Source: Caldilineaceae bacterium
GTDB taxonomy: Bacteria > Chloroflexota > Anaerolineae > Caldilineales > Caldilineaceae
NCBI GenBank assembly: GCA_022842065.1
Contig: JALHQH010000011.1
Span: 1-64,000 of the forward strand
Direction of reading: 5' to 3'
Length of the DNA: 64,000 nucleotides
The notes beneath the pieces were generated by a model. It saw nothing but the letters and a program-made list of their open reading frames with translations, was not told where the DNA came from and did no database searches. The translations under genes and the position numbers were made by a program. Within the stretch, counting starts at the first letter, position 1, and every line of letters begins with the position of its first letter. Positions 44,505 through 53,353 of this stretch are shown piece after piece.

Positions 44505-44612
44505 CGCGCCTCCTTGGATTATGCCAAACGGTTGAGTCAACTGGAACATGATAACATAGTCTACTGCCAGCTTCTGCCATGTATTGGCAATTTTGTGTTG
44601 CCACGCATTTGT

Positions 44613-45500
44613 TTATGCCGGCGGCACCTGCACCAACCCTTCCCGCCGCACCCGCCGAATGCCACTTGTCACCAGCAGAAAGCCAAGGGTGCCGTAAATA
44701 CTTAGATGAACCAGCAGCGCGACGAGGTGCGGCCAGAAGGGCGCGCTACTAGCTGTCACCGGTGCCAGCAACAAACGTGCGCCAATGAAACCCTGTGCTT
44801 GCGGAAAGATCCAAGTCGCCTGGCGCAACCAATCGGGCAGCACTTCCACGGGAAAACTTTGCCCTGAAACGACGATACTGAGGGTACCTAGTAAATTCGC
44901 CAACACATTCTGGTTGACGGCGCGCAAGGCGTAGGAATGTAAAAAGAGGCTGCTCATCACCATCTCATACCCAATCTGCGCCACAGCCGCCAGCACAAGA
45001 TAGAGCACCACCAGCGGCAACACTTCCAGCCGAATATTAAAATCGACGCCAAAGTAGACCCCAAAAACCCCAAAGATCACGACAAATTGGATGAGTAAGG
45101 TCGTTACTGTATAACCAACAAAGTCGATCACCCGATTGGCGACCAGATTATAGAGCAACGGGTCGGTCGGGCTCATCGACCAACGTTTGAAATCGGCACC
45201 AAAGATGCCATATTGAAAAAATTGGCTGGGCGAAAAAAAGCCGCCTACGCCAAAAACGGTGGCGATAAAACTGCCGATCAGTACATAAGCCAGGTAGCTC
45301 TGATCATAGTTTGCCAGCGCGGCCACCTGCACCGAACGAAACATGGTGCCGATAAAAAACCAACTCAGCAGCCCAACCACACTGTTGACCAGCGCTAGCA
45401 GTAAGCCCGTCTTGAAAGTAGCACGGATCGACCACTGGAAGCGCAGGAAGAGCAAACTCAACCGCACGGCCCAGCGTAGATCAGTTGCAAATTGGCGCAT
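44613..45500 (-). CDS. ABC-2 type transporter permease
   Basis: A 295-residue membrane protein with six predicted transmembrane helices (for example GLLLALVNSVVGLLSWFFIG and LLIQFVVIFGVFGVYFGV). The organisation is that of ABC-2 exporters. It begins one base after the stop codon of the ATPase gene, with GGAGG inside that gene's end. With the ATPase it forms an exporter of unknown cargo. Confidence 0.8.
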   Translation of the reverse strand: MRQFATDLRWAVRLSLLFLRFQWSIRATFKTGLLLALVNSVVGLLSWFFIGTMFRSVQVAALANYDQSYLAYVLIGSFIATVFGVGGFFSPSQFFQYGIFGADFKRWSMSPTDPLLYNLVANRVIDFVGYTVTTLLIQFVVIFGVFGVYFGVDFNIRLEVLPLVVLYLVLAAVAQIGYEMVMSSLFLHSYALRAVNQNVLANLLGTLSIVVSGQSFPVEVLPDWLRQATWIFPQAQGFIGARLLLAPVTASSAPFWPHLVALLVHLSIYGTLGFLLVTSGIRRVRREGLVQVPPA

Positions 45501-45501
45501 G

Positions 45502-46581
45502 TTACACCTCCGCCGTTTTAATCAATTGGAGCAGGACATCACCAAAGGTCATCGCTTGGCTTTGGATCGAAACCAATCGACAGTTGGCCTGCAACAGGGC
45601 CGGCAGCAGCAAGGCAAGCGTCGCGCCGCTATCAGTGACCACCAATTTTGTCTCTACCAGACCATTACGCTGCCTTGTCTGTACGCTTTCTACGCCTGGG
45701 CAGGCAGCCAAGGATGGCGAGGATGTTTGCGCATCCGGCGCGTAAACCAGGTGCAATGACTCGCGTTTGCAGACCAGGCGGCGCAGGTTGGTCACCGAAT
45801 CTTTGGCAATCAGCTGCCCGCGATCAAGCACGATCACTTCGTCACAAAGGGCTTCGATATCTTCGGGCTGGTGGGTGGCGAGTAACATCGAGAAGTTGTC
45901 ACGCCGTAACTCCTGGCCGATAAAGTGGCGCAGATAACGCTGGGAGAAGAGATCCAGCCCAATAAAGGGCTCATCGAGCAGCAAGAGCGAACGGCCATAG
46001 GTGCGCTGTAACAGGATCGCGGCGATCACCTGCAGTTTGATGCGCATGCCCTGACTGTAGCGCGCCGCGCGGTCGTCCAGGCGGTCGTCAAGTTCGATGG
46101 CCTGGGCGAGTTCGTCGATCTGGGCCGCCAGTGGTCCCGGTTCGACGTGATGCATCAGCAGAAATTTCTCGATATTTTGGCGGCCAGTAAAGGCCCAGGT
46201 AATCGCATCCAGCCAGCCAAAGATCGGCACAATATATTTGCGCACCTGGTAGAGGTCAGTGGCCAAGTCGTGCCCAAAACAGCGCACGGTGCCACTATCA
46301 GCCGGAAAGACACCACCCAGAATCGAGAGCAAGGTCGTTTTGCCGGAGCCATTTTTGCCAAAGAGGCCAACGACCTGACCAGGTTCGACCGTAAAACTAA
46401 CGCGATCCAGTGCAGGAATGGCGCTGACCTGGCGCTGACCTATGGCGCTAAAGGTTTCACCAAGGAGGAAACGCGTGACGGCTTGCAATTGATGCGTCGG
46501 TATTTGCGTGGGCTGAGACACTTTTTTTATCACTTGGTAGGCCTTACAAAGCTGTTCGAGTTCCAGCGCAGCGATAGCCAT
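45502..46581 (-). CDS. ABC transporter ATPase
   Basis: A 359-residue ATPase. Walker A is GKNGSGKTT, the signature region is YSQGMRIKL in place of LSGGQ (the variant usual in ABC-2 exporters), and Walker B is LLLLDEPFIGLD. About 80 residues beyond the ATPase core form a small extra domain. An N-terminal stretch (TQIPTHQLQAVTRFLLG) precedes the core. ATG 46581 has AAGGAA upstream. It pairs with the ABC-2 permease one base downstream. No substrate-binding protein is near, which supports export. Confidence 0.9.
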   Translation of the reverse strand: MAIAALELEQLCKAYQVIKKVSQPTQIPTHQLQAVTRFLLGETFSAIGQRQVSAIPALDRVSFTVEPGQVVGLFGKNGSGKTTLLSILGGVFPADSGTVRCFGHDLATDLYQVRKYIVPIFGWLDAITWAFTGRQNIEKFLLMHHVEPGPLAAQIDELAQAIELDDRLDDRAARYSQGMRIKLQVIAAILLQRTYGRSLLLLDEPFIGLDLFSQRYLRHFIGQELRRDNFSMLLATHQPEDIEALCDEVIVLDRGQLIAKDSVTNLRRLVCKRESLHLVYAPDAQTSSPSLAACPGVESVQTRQRNGLVETKLVVTDSGATLALLLPALLQANCRLVSIQSQAMTFGDVLLQLIKTAEV

Positions 46582-46729
46582 GGGTAGTTCCTTGCTGATA
46601 GGGTGAAGGGTCACACCCAGCAGCATAGCGGATTGCACATGACATCCACTGTCAACAATGCGCGGCGTTTTGGCCCGATTTCACTTTTTAGAATTTGGAA
46701 CAGAACTGCCATGTGATCCAGCAATCTAG

Positions 46730-46757
46730 TTGACAAATAGAACAAATGTTCTAAAAT
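46730..46757 (+). promoter_or_regulatory. Promoter of the TfoX-domain gene
   Basis: TTGACA (46730-46735), 16 bases, TAAAAT (46752-46757). The start codon lies at 46797 with AAGGAG at 46785-46790. Confidence 0.7.
46739..46752. promoter_or_regulatory. LexA-like (SOS) box in the promoter spacer
   Basis: AGAACAAATGTTCT contains GAAC-N4-GTTC with the RNRY centre expected of the Gram-positive-type LexA box. It lies between the -35 and -10 elements, an ideal place for repression. LexA binding is inferred. Confidence 0.55.
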
Positions 46758-46796
46758 GGTAGAAACTATAATCAACCACTCAAGAAGGAGTTGCAT

Positions 46797-47126
46797 ATGG
46801 CCTACAGTGAAGCCCTGGCCCAACGGATACGGCACGCGTTACATGATGAACTCGGCGTGACCGAGCGCAAGATGTTTGGTGGTTTGTGTTTTATGTTACG
46901 GGGCAACATGTGTTGTGGCGTTACGCAGGATCGACTAATGTTACGCGTTGGGCCAACGCACTATGCCGCGGCGTTAGCCCAGCCACATGCCCACCCCATG
47001 GATTTTACTGGTCGCCCAATGAAGGGCATGATTTACGTTGCCACGGAAGGCATTGCCGACGAGAAGCAATTAACGACATGGCTACAATGGGGGATCAATT
47101 TTGCTGGCGCACTGCCCGCTAAATAA
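46797..47126 (+). CDS. TfoX/Sxy N-terminal domain protein
   Basis: A 109-residue protein matching the TfoX N-terminal domain family (VTERKMFGGLCFMLRGNMCCGV, RPMKGMIYV). In gamma-proteobacteria full-length TfoX/Sxy controls natural competence with CRP; single-domain versions such as this are widespread, and their role is mostly unknown. ATG 46797 has AAGGAG six bases upstream. The LexA-like box in its promoter would place it under DNA-damage control. Confidence 0.85.
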   Translation: MAYSEALAQRIRHALHDELGVTERKMFGGLCFMLRGNMCCGVTQDRLMLRVGPTHYAAALAQPHAHPMDFTGRPMKGMIYVATEGIADEKQLTTWLQWGINFAGALPAK

Positions 47127-47288
47127 ATGACTTTATGCCGATTGCTAGCCGATTTCTGACAATTTTTTGACGAAAATAAGTTATACTCAATCCTGGTAAT
47201 GATTAATCGTAAGCCATTACAAAATATAGGTCCAAGATGACCGAATATTCATTGTAGCGGCGCGTTGGAATGCTTGGAGAGAATAGGC

Positions 47289-49739
47289 ATGAAGATTAAC
47301 TTAACTTACATTTTTCCGAATTACTGGCAAAGGCTTGGCATTGGGGTCACTTTGTTGCTCCTGGTTGCCCTATGCAGCCAGCGGGCAAATGCAGAGCAAA
47401 GTTGGCAACTACAAACGGTGGATAGTACGGGCAACGTCGGCATGTACAGTTCCCTGGTCTTAGACGAGAATGGCTATCCGGTTATCAGTTACTATGATGG
47501 GGGCAATCTCAACCTCGTGCATTGTGGCGATGAACTTTGTAGCAGCGGCAATGTGATCGCCACCGTAGACAGTGACGGCGATGTTGGGTTGTACACCTCC
47601 CTGGTGCTCGATAGCAATGGGCACCCAGTGATTAGCTATCTTGATTTTACAAACTTTGTCCTCAAGCTCGCCTACTGTGGCGATGTCAATTGTAGTAGCG
47701 GTAACGTATTGCAGATCGTCGATAACAACGGGCTCGTCGGTTTCCACACGTCGCTGGCGCTGGACAGCAATGGCTATCCAGTGATCAGTTACACCGATTT
47801 TAGCAACGATCAGCTCTTGCTAGCTCACTGCGGCGATGCCACCTGTAGCAGCAATGTCAGCATCCAACTGGTGGACGATGCTGGTGATGTCGGTCAGTTC
47901 ACCACCTTGGCGCTCGACAGCAGTGGCTTGCCGGTGATCGGCTACCGGGATGTGGGTAACACAGATCTAAAGTTAGCCCGCTGTGGTGATGCCGATTGCA
48001 GCAGCGGCAACAGCATCGAAATCGTCGACAGTAGTGGCGATGTCGGCAATCATCTTGACCTGGTTTTGGATGCTGATGATAACCCCGTGCTGAGCTATTT
48101 TGATAATACCTACGGCGACCTGCGGCTGGTCTATTGTGGTGACGCCACCTGTAGTAGTGGAAACCTTATTCGCACGGTTGATAGCGGTGGCCTGGTGGGG
48201 GAATATACGGCCCTTGCACTGGACAGTGCGGGTATCCCGGTTATCAGTTACTTTGATCTCAGCAGTTCATCCTTAAAATTGGCTTACTGTGGCAACCGTG
48301 CCTGTAGCAGCGGCAACATTATCCAGACGGTGGATAACAATGGCGATGTTGGTTGGTATACCGCCTTGGCGCTTGACAGTGAAGACAAGCCGGTGATTAG
48401 CTATTATGATAGCAGTAACAGCAGCCTCAAAGTGGCGCGGCTACAAGATGTGGATACCACCGCACCGGTCATCTTGCCCCTCATCGACGGTGAAGCGGGG
48501 ACCAACGGCTGGTATCAGTCTGCTGTTACGCTCAGTTGGTCGGTGACCGATGACGAGTCACCCATTACCGAGAGCGACGGTTGCACGCCGGAAAGCATTA
48601 CCGACGATACGGACGCGTTGACCTTCACCTGTAGCGCGACCAGCGCCGGCGGTACAGCCAGCGTTGATGTCAGCATCCAGATCGACCGCGTGCCGCCAGA
48701 GACGACGATCACGGCGCAGCCGGATGATCCCAGCTCTTTTAATGTGAGCTTTGCTTTTGAAGGGGAAGATGAGCTTGCCGGCGTAGAAGGGTACGAATGT
48801 AGCCTGGATGACGCACCTTTTGCCCCGTGTGCCACACCCCAAAGTTATAATGGGCTAGCCAATGGGCTACACACGCTCCAGGTCGCTGCCGTGGATAGCG
48901 CCGGCAATGTCGATTCATCACCGGCTGACTATAGCTGGACCGTGCAAAATTCTGTAGTGATTGAAGCCTGTTTTGCCTATAGTGTGCAACAAGTGGGAGG
49001 CGGCAACTATATTGCTCCCGGCTGGAGCGGCAACATTATTGTCGGCACGATGGGTAATGATCAACTGCGTGGTACCAAGAACGCTGATCTCATCCTCGGG
49101 CTGGCTGGCAAAGATGTGATTAGCGGCCTTGATGGTGATGATGTCATTTGCGGTGGGGCTGGCAATGACCGCATTACCGGTGGCGTCGGCAACGACCAGC
49201 TTGACGGCGGCGCGGAGAATGATCAGATCAACAGTGGAACCGGCTACCACGATATCGTCCTGGGTGGCCCAGGTAATGATACGTTGAGCGATCCCGATGG
49301 TCTGTTGATCGTGCAAGGCGGCGCCGGGATCGACAAACTTTCCACCATTTTTCACAAGAACTGGCTTAACCCAACCGCTGAGCGGCGCTTTGACGGGCTG
49401 GCGGCTGGCTATGATAATGACCGTGTGAATCTGGTCATTAGCGGCCGTGTGGCTCTGCTCCTTGATCTCACCGGCGATGAGCGCGATGAGCCGGCCAGTC
49501 CATTGGAAGGCAACGATGACCGCTTGACGATCAAGGGGCCTGTGGCACCCGGTTCGACCGTGGTGAAATTTGAAAAACAACCGCGTGTTGCTGCGGCCGC
49601 CGAGTGGAGTGACGAAGAAGTTGACAGCCTTGCCATTATCCAAGGCTGGTTGGCAGCTGATGAATGGGTCAGCGAAGAGCAAGTCGATGCAGAGGTTGGT
49701 GCGCAACAATTCATCTTCCTACCCCTGATTACGCGCTAA
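47289..49739 (+). CDS. Large secreted repeat protein with RTX-like region and FLPLI tail
   Basis: An 816-residue exported protein. The signal peptide spans residues 15-36 (LGIGVTLLLLVALCS). Seven repeats occupy about 43-387. Each carries VDS-G-VG--TSL-LDS-G-PVISY-D, and six end in CGDxxCSS. The cysteine pairs fall at 79/84, 130/135, 181/186, 232/237, 283/288 and 334/339, an exact 51-residue period. A beta-propeller is likely. Two immunoglobulin-like beta domains follow (about 388-560). RTX-like calcium-binding nonapeptides (GGAGNDRI, GGVGNDQL, GGPGNDTL) follow near 580-670. The protein ends in FIFLPLITR, the shared C-terminal motif. ATG 47289 is preferred, with GGAGAG nine bases upstream. Confidence 0.8.
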   Translation: MKINLTYIFPNYWQRLGIGVTLLLLVALCSQRANAEQSWQLQTVDSTGNVGMYSSLVLDENGYPVISYYDGGNLNLVHCGDELCSSGNVIATVDSDGDVGLYTSLVLDSNGHPVISYLDFTNFVLKLAYCGDVNCSSGNVLQIVDNNGLVGFHTSLALDSNGYPVISYTDFSNDQLLLAHCGDATCSSNVSIQLVDDAGDVGQFTTLALDSSGLPVIGYRDVGNTDLKLARCGDADCSSGNSIEIVDSSGDVGNHLDLVLDADDNPVLSYFDNTYGDLRLVYCGDATCSSGNLIRTVDSGGLVGEYTALALDSAGIPVISYFDLSSSSLKLAYCGNRACSSGNIIQTVDNNGDVGWYTALALDSEDKPVISYYDSSNSSLKVARLQDVDTTAPVILPLIDGEAGTNGWYQSAVTLSWSVTDDESPITESDGCTPESITDDTDALTFTCSATSAGGTASVDVSIQIDRVPPETTITAQPDDPSSFNVSFAFEGEDELAGVEGYECSLDDAPFAPCATPQSYNGLANGLHTLQVAAVDSAGNVDSSPADYSWTVQNSVVIEACFAYSVQQVGGGNYIAPGWSGNIIVGTMGNDQLRGTKNADLILGLAGKDVISGLDGDDVICGGAGNDRITGGVGNDQLDGGAENDQINSGTGYHDIVLGGPGNDTLSDPDGLLIVQGGAGIDKLSTIFHKNWLNPTAERRFDGLAAGYDNDRVNLVISGRVALLLDLTGDERDEPASPLEGNDDRLTIKGPVAPGSTVVKFEKQPRVAAAAEWSDEEVDSLAIIQGWLAADEWVSEEQVDAEVGAQQFIFLPLITR
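47415..48449 (+). repeat. Seven degenerate tandem repeats of about 153 bp
   Basis: Seven units encode the repeat region of the secreted protein; the six cysteine pairs keep a strict 153-base spacing. DNA identity between units is low to moderate, unlike the near-identical 117-bp units of the RCC1 gene, which suggests an older expansion. Confidence 0.8.
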
Positions 49740-49740
49740 A

Positions 49741-49798
49741 TTGATCGAAGGGCTGGTGTGCGCTGCTAATCAGCAGCGCACACCAGCCCTTCGATCAA
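49741..49798. terminator. Bidirectional terminator-like hairpin
   Basis: Two perfect 27-base arms (49741-49767 and 49772-49798) with a four-base loop lie between two convergent genes, starting right after the stop codon of the secreted protein. Confidence 0.75.
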
Positions 49799-49803
49799 TC
49801 AAA

Positions 49804-50106
49804 TTAGTCCCAACGTCGCTCGGCATTGATCGCCTGTTTCTCGGCAAATGCTGTCTCCAGATCAATCTCCAGTTGATTGGCCAGATCGCAAAGATTCCAG
49901 ACAATGTCATACATTTCGTGGCCGATATTGCGTTTGATTGCGGCAAGGTCGGTTGTGGATGGGTTCCACTCCAGCCGCGTTAGCTCCTTCGACAGCTCGC
50001 CCACTTCGCTGATCAAGTAGCGAAAACGTTGGCTGGGATTGTGGTCGGTCCAGCCCTGTTTTTGGCAGAGGGCGTGGGCGTTGTCTTGGATTTCGCGAAT
50101 TGTCAT
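49804..50106 (-). CDS. MazG-like nucleotide pyrophosphohydrolase
   Basis: A 100-residue MazG-type all-helical protein. The metal-binding pattern shows E at FRYLISEVGELSKE (E-x-x-E) and a later E/D cluster IGHEMYDIVWNLCDLANQLEIDLE (E-x-x-D). It should hydrolyse a nucleoside triphosphate to monophosphate. The length fits the single-domain MazG-like or dUTPase-like family. Convergent with the large secreted-protein gene. Confidence 0.8.
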   Translation of the reverse strand: MTIREIQDNAHALCQKQGWTDHNPSQRFRYLISEVGELSKELTRLEWNPSTTDLAAIKRNIGHEMYDIVWNLCDLANQLEIDLETAFAEKQAINAERRWD

Positions 50107-50204
50107 GATCTGTGGCTATTTGTCCTTTACCTTGTAGAAAATAGACAACCTACTGGGAAATGAATACTGCAACCACTTTTGTGCACGAATGTTGACGCCT
50201 ATTG

Positions 50205-50987
50205 TCATGTGTTAGAGAGGGCTTTCGAAAGTAAGTCAATGAGTCTCGCTGGATCTTCTGTCATAACACTATTCTCTATAAATTGCAGCTGTACAAGAAT
50301 ATCGGTCGGCGCAATTGTTGCCAACTGGTCAATCTGCCGCTGGGCCTGCTCAAAAATGGCGACTTCTGTGGTCATGCCTTGCTGTTGGCACAACTGCTTT
50401 TGCAGCAAAAGCAGTGGATAGGCCGCGCCAAAGACAGTTTTTGCGCCCAGCGGATCGTGCTCAACGTTTGGTGCAAAACTCATCGACTCAGGAGCCACGG
50501 CACTGATGTGAAGAATCTGTTGGCGCGCTCGGCTCAGCAAGCTTTCCGTTCCTTTGATGGTGCGCCCCAAGATCTGTGCAATCTCTTCGACGGATAAACC
50601 CACATAATAGCGCAACAACAGTGCATTTTGCGCAACTTCGGGCAGTTGAGATAGCAACTCACGAGTTTCAGCGTGGGTCACGTCCGAAAGCTCAACTGTG
50701 GTTGTCTGACGCCGCCAGTAATCGGCAATCTTGCGATGTGCAATACTGTAAACAAACGTCGAGAGTTTAACATCGTTTGCGAATTGCCTAATTGCGCGCA
50801 CAGTTCCGATGAGTATTTCGCTCAAAACATCGTCAATACTCTCCACCGTCGGCAACCTGTACAACAGATATTGACGCAGTTTAGCGTTATAGTGATTGGT
50901 AAATTTTTCCCACGCTTCCGGGTCTCCTGCTTGGAGAGCCGCCACAAACGCGGCATCTTCAGGAAATTCTTCATGTTTAGTCACCAT
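50205..50987 (-). CDS. ECF-type RNA polymerase sigma factor
   Basis: A 260-residue sigma-70-family factor. Region 2 spans about 15-85 (YNAKLRQYLLYRLPTVESIDDVLSEILIGTVRAIRQF and STFVYSIAHRKIADYWRR). Region 4 spans about 100-160 (LLRYYVGLSVEEIAQILGRTIKGTESLLSRARQQI). About 90 residues follow region 4 without a recognisable domain; ECF factors with such C-terminal extensions often lack a separate anti-sigma factor. GAGAGGAG precedes the ATG at 50987, which is one codon after the stop of the HTH gene. Confidence 0.85.
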   Translation of the reverse strand: MVTKHEEFPEDAAFVAALQAGDPEAWEKFTNHYNAKLRQYLLYRLPTVESIDDVLSEILIGTVRAIRQFANDVKLSTFVYSIAHRKIADYWRRQTTTVELSDVTHAETRELLSQLPEVAQNALLLRYYVGLSVEEIAQILGRTIKGTESLLSRARQQILHISAVAPESMSFAPNVEHDPLGAKTVFGAAYPLLLLQKQLCQQQGMTTEVAIFEQAQRQIDQLATIAPTDILVQLQFIENSVMTEDPARLIDLLSKALSNT

Positions 50988-50989
50988 GT

Positions 50990-51409
50990 TTACTCCTCTC
51001 TAGCCCCTATGATCCCTTTGGTCAACGGCCAGTGCGACACGCCCAAAATCCGCTTGATTAATCGCATGGCGTGGTCTGCATCACCGCTTTGTTCCGCCGC
51101 TTCCAGGTAGGGCACTAAGTCGCGCACCATGCGCGTATTGCACCAGGCAATCACCAGATTCTCGCGCTCCAGCGGCGACAGCTTCAAGGCCAGTGTTATC
51201 TGGTAGATCAAACCCAGGTTTTCGGGTAAGCGCTTGTTCTTACGCCAATTGCTGACGGTGGCCGCTTCCACATGGATCGCTTCGGCTAAATGGGCGGCCA
51301 TCACCTGCTGTTTACAGAGATAATGTTCTAACATTTCGGCAAAGAGGGTATAGTCTTTAAGTTGGGTAATAAATTGTTCGGCGGGATTATCAGTCGGCGT
51401 CATCAGCAC
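50990..51409 (-). CDS. HTH regulator co-transcribed with the sigma factor
   Basis: A 139-residue protein with a XRE-like helix-turn-helix (MLEHYLCKQQVMAAHLAEAIHVEAATVSNWRKNKRLPENLGLIYQI, near residues 25-70) and a helical tail. It is immediately upstream of the sigma factor gene (two bases apart), so the two products probably work together. Family unknown. Confidence 0.65.
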   Translation of the reverse strand: MLMTPTDNPAEQFITQLKDYTLFAEMLEHYLCKQQVMAAHLAEAIHVEAATVSNWRKNKRLPENLGLIYQITLALKLSPLERENLVIAWCNTRMVRDLVPYLEAAEQSGDADHAMRLIKRILGVSHWPLTKGIIGAREE

Positions 51410-51541
51410 CTCGGATCAAGTTCACAAAGTAAGAAGCATCGCTTGGCTGTTCCCATTGTACAACTGATTTTACATCTGTCCATTAACGCTGCTGTTAATG
51501 GGTTACGCGTGCGCTGGGTAAGGCTACTGTCTAGATTAAAC

Positions 51542-51603
51542 GATCCACGAAAACACACGAAGGCACACGAAGTTGGTATTTTCTTCGTGTGTTTTCGTGG
51601 ATC
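51542..51603. repeat. 21-bp inverted repeat with CACGAA(R) motif
   Basis: Perfect arms 51542-51562 and 51583-51603 (GATCCACGAAAACACACGAA plus G). It has the CCACGAAAACACACGAAGG pattern that I associate with repeat families of several environmental phyla. It lies between the divergent HTH and WYL genes. Confidence 0.65.
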
Positions 51604-51626
51604 AAAATGACCTCATCGCGTAAAAC

Positions 51627-51659
51627 ATGACATAGCTTGTCATATTTCTGTGGTATACT
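51627..51659 (+). promoter_or_regulatory. Palindrome and -10-like element before the WYL gene
   Basis: ATGACATAGCTTGTCAT (arms ATGACA and TGTCAT, 51627-51643) precedes TATACT (51654-51659) by 10 bases. A matching -35 element is not clear. It may be the autoregulatory site of the WYL regulator, which starts at 51700. Confidence 0.4.
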
Positions 51660-51699
51660 GGCAAGGTTGCGACCGTTTCTAGAGCCAAAGGATAAACCC

Positions 51700-52758
51700 A
51701 TGCGCGCCGATCGCTTAATTTCGATCCTCCTCCTGCTGCAAGTCAACCGCCGTTTGACCGCCCGTGATCTGGCCCACCGCCTGGAAGTTTCCGAGCGCAC
51801 TGTCCATCGTGATATGGAAGCGCTGAGCACTGCCGGCATTCCTGTCTATGCCGAGCGGGGCGTGGGGGGCGGCTGGAGTCTGGTGGAGGGCTACGAGACG
51901 AACCTCACTGGGCTAAATGATGTGGAAATCCAAACGCTTTTTCTTTCCAAGCCGGCCCGGCTGCTCACCGATCTAGGCTTACAGTCCGCCGCCGAATCGG
52001 CCATGAACAAGCTGCTGGCCGCGCTCCCAGCGATGCAACGCCGGGATGCCCAATATGTACAGCAACGGGTGCACATTGATGCCAGTGGTTGGTCAAACGC
52101 ACAGGAGAGTGTGCATTATCTGCCGCTGCTCCAAGAGGCGATCTGGCAGGAACGCCAGGTGAAGATTATCTATGAACTGAGTACCGGGCCAATTGTAACG
52201 CCGGTGCTTGACCCGCTGGGGTTGGTGGCCAAGGGCAGCACCTGGTATCTGGTTGCACTGTTTGAGGGGCAACATGCGGTCTATCGGGTCGCGCGGATTA
52301 TGGATGCTTGTCTATTAGAGCAGCCGAGCGCACGGCCGCCAGCCTTTGATCTGGCCGCGTTCTGGGCCGCATCATCGGCGCAACTGATCGCCAACCTGCC
52401 ACGTTACGCCGTCGAAGTCCTCGCCCGGCCAGAGATTGTGCCCCTTTTGCGCGCTGGTGGGCGCTATTCACGGGTGGAACGGGTCGAGCCGCCCGACGCT
52501 GAAGGTTGGCAGCCTGTGGCGCTGGTGTTTGAAAGTGAGGCCGAGGCCTGTGCCTATTGCCTGAGCTTTGGGCCAAAGATCCAAGTGCTTGCGCCGTTGG
52601 CCCTACGGGCTGAACTGCTGGCTTGTGCGCGGCAGATCGTTGCTGGCTATGGTTACACCACCGTCGCCCCTATGGCAGAGCGCGTGGCGCATTTTCACCA
52701 CAATGGTCATCGGGCCTTTGGACAACAGAACAGTTTGACGCGGCTGGAAGAAAATTAA
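51700..52758 (+). CDS. WYL-domain transcriptional regulator (YafY type)
   Basis: A 352-residue regulator. The HTH_11 domain is RADRLISILLLLQVNRRLTARDLAHRLEVSERTVHRDMEALSTAGIPVYAERGVGGGW. The WYL domain contains VTPVLDPLGLVAKGSTWYLVAL, followed by the WCX-type C-terminal part. WYL proteins sense nucleic-acid ligands and often control defence or stress genes. The start at 51700 is the first Met of the HTH_11 motif; AAAGGAT lies upstream. Confidence 0.9.
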   Translation: MRADRLISILLLLQVNRRLTARDLAHRLEVSERTVHRDMEALSTAGIPVYAERGVGGGWSLVEGYETNLTGLNDVEIQTLFLSKPARLLTDLGLQSAAESAMNKLLAALPAMQRRDAQYVQQRVHIDASGWSNAQESVHYLPLLQEAIWQERQVKIIYELSTGPIVTPVLDPLGLVAKGSTWYLVALFEGQHAVYRVARIMDACLLEQPSARPPAFDLAAFWAASSAQLIANLPRYAVEVLARPEIVPLLRAGGRYSRVERVEPPDAEGWQPVALVFESEAEACAYCLSFGPKIQVLAPLALRAELLACARQIVAGYGYTTVAPMAERVAHFHHNGHRAFGQQNSLTRLEEN

Positions 52759-52785
52759 AGTTGCGCTAACGATGTTTACTGCGCG

Positions 52786-53352
52786 TCAATCAACCCCTGC
52801 TGCCCGCTGCACCCGCTTCGCCATCAGGATATCCGGTTTGCCAAAACCATTGGCATCGGGCAGCAGACCGTAGATCACAAAACCGCACTTCTGGTAAAAT
52901 TCATAGGGATGACCGTGGAGGTTGCGAATGGTGCCGATCTGGCCCCCAATGTCCGGATAAAGATCGACGCCGCCGAGTGAGGTTTGCCCTACTTCATCAT
53001 CGGTGCCAAGCATGATGGTCAAGCCACCCCGTTGGCGGACGAGCATTTCCAAGTCTGCGACCAGAGCCCGTCCAATGCCTTTGCCCTGCTGGGCTGGATC
53101 CACCACGAGCGGATGCAATTCCCAGACGCGTCCGTCATAATGGGGAACCCCGCCAATCCAGCCGACGACTGTGCCGGTATCATCCAACGCCACGCGGCAA
53201 ATTTTCTCCGGTTCGAGCGCTTCGTGAACTTCCTCCACAGCTGAGGGCAGGTCAGGCCAAGCCGAAGGGGCAAAGGTTTTGAAGCCGGCGACCAGCAACG
53301 CGGCGGCCTGCTCAATCTGGGTTTGATTGTTTGGATCGAGGTCGATGATCAT
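52786..53352 (-). CDS. GNAT-family N-acetyltransferase
   Basis: A 188-residue acetyltransferase. The acetyl-CoA loop is QQGKGIGRAL after ELHPLVVDP. LGTDDEVGQTSLGG and YEFYQKCGFVIYG follow; the combination WIGG--HYDGRVWELHPLVV is found in a subgroup annotated as aminoglycoside-type acetyltransferases. Substrate not shown. The start codon lies one base past the stop of the M20 peptidase gene, so the two form an operon. Confidence 0.85.
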   Translation of the reverse strand: MIIDLDPNNQTQIEQAAALLVAGFKTFAPSAWPDLPSAVEEVHEALEPEKICRVALDDTGTVVGWIGGVPHYDGRVWELHPLVVDPAQQGKGIGRALVADLEMLVRQRGGLTIMLGTDDEVGQTSLGGVDLYPDIGGQIGTIRNLHGHPYEFYQKCGFVIYGLLPDANGFGKPDILMAKRVQRAAGVD

Positions 53353-53353
53353 C

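Noticed and set aside
48918..49709. 263-codon antisense frame in the large repeat protein
   Set aside because: Shadow of the RTX-like repeats; the plus frame has clear repeats and the C-terminal motif.
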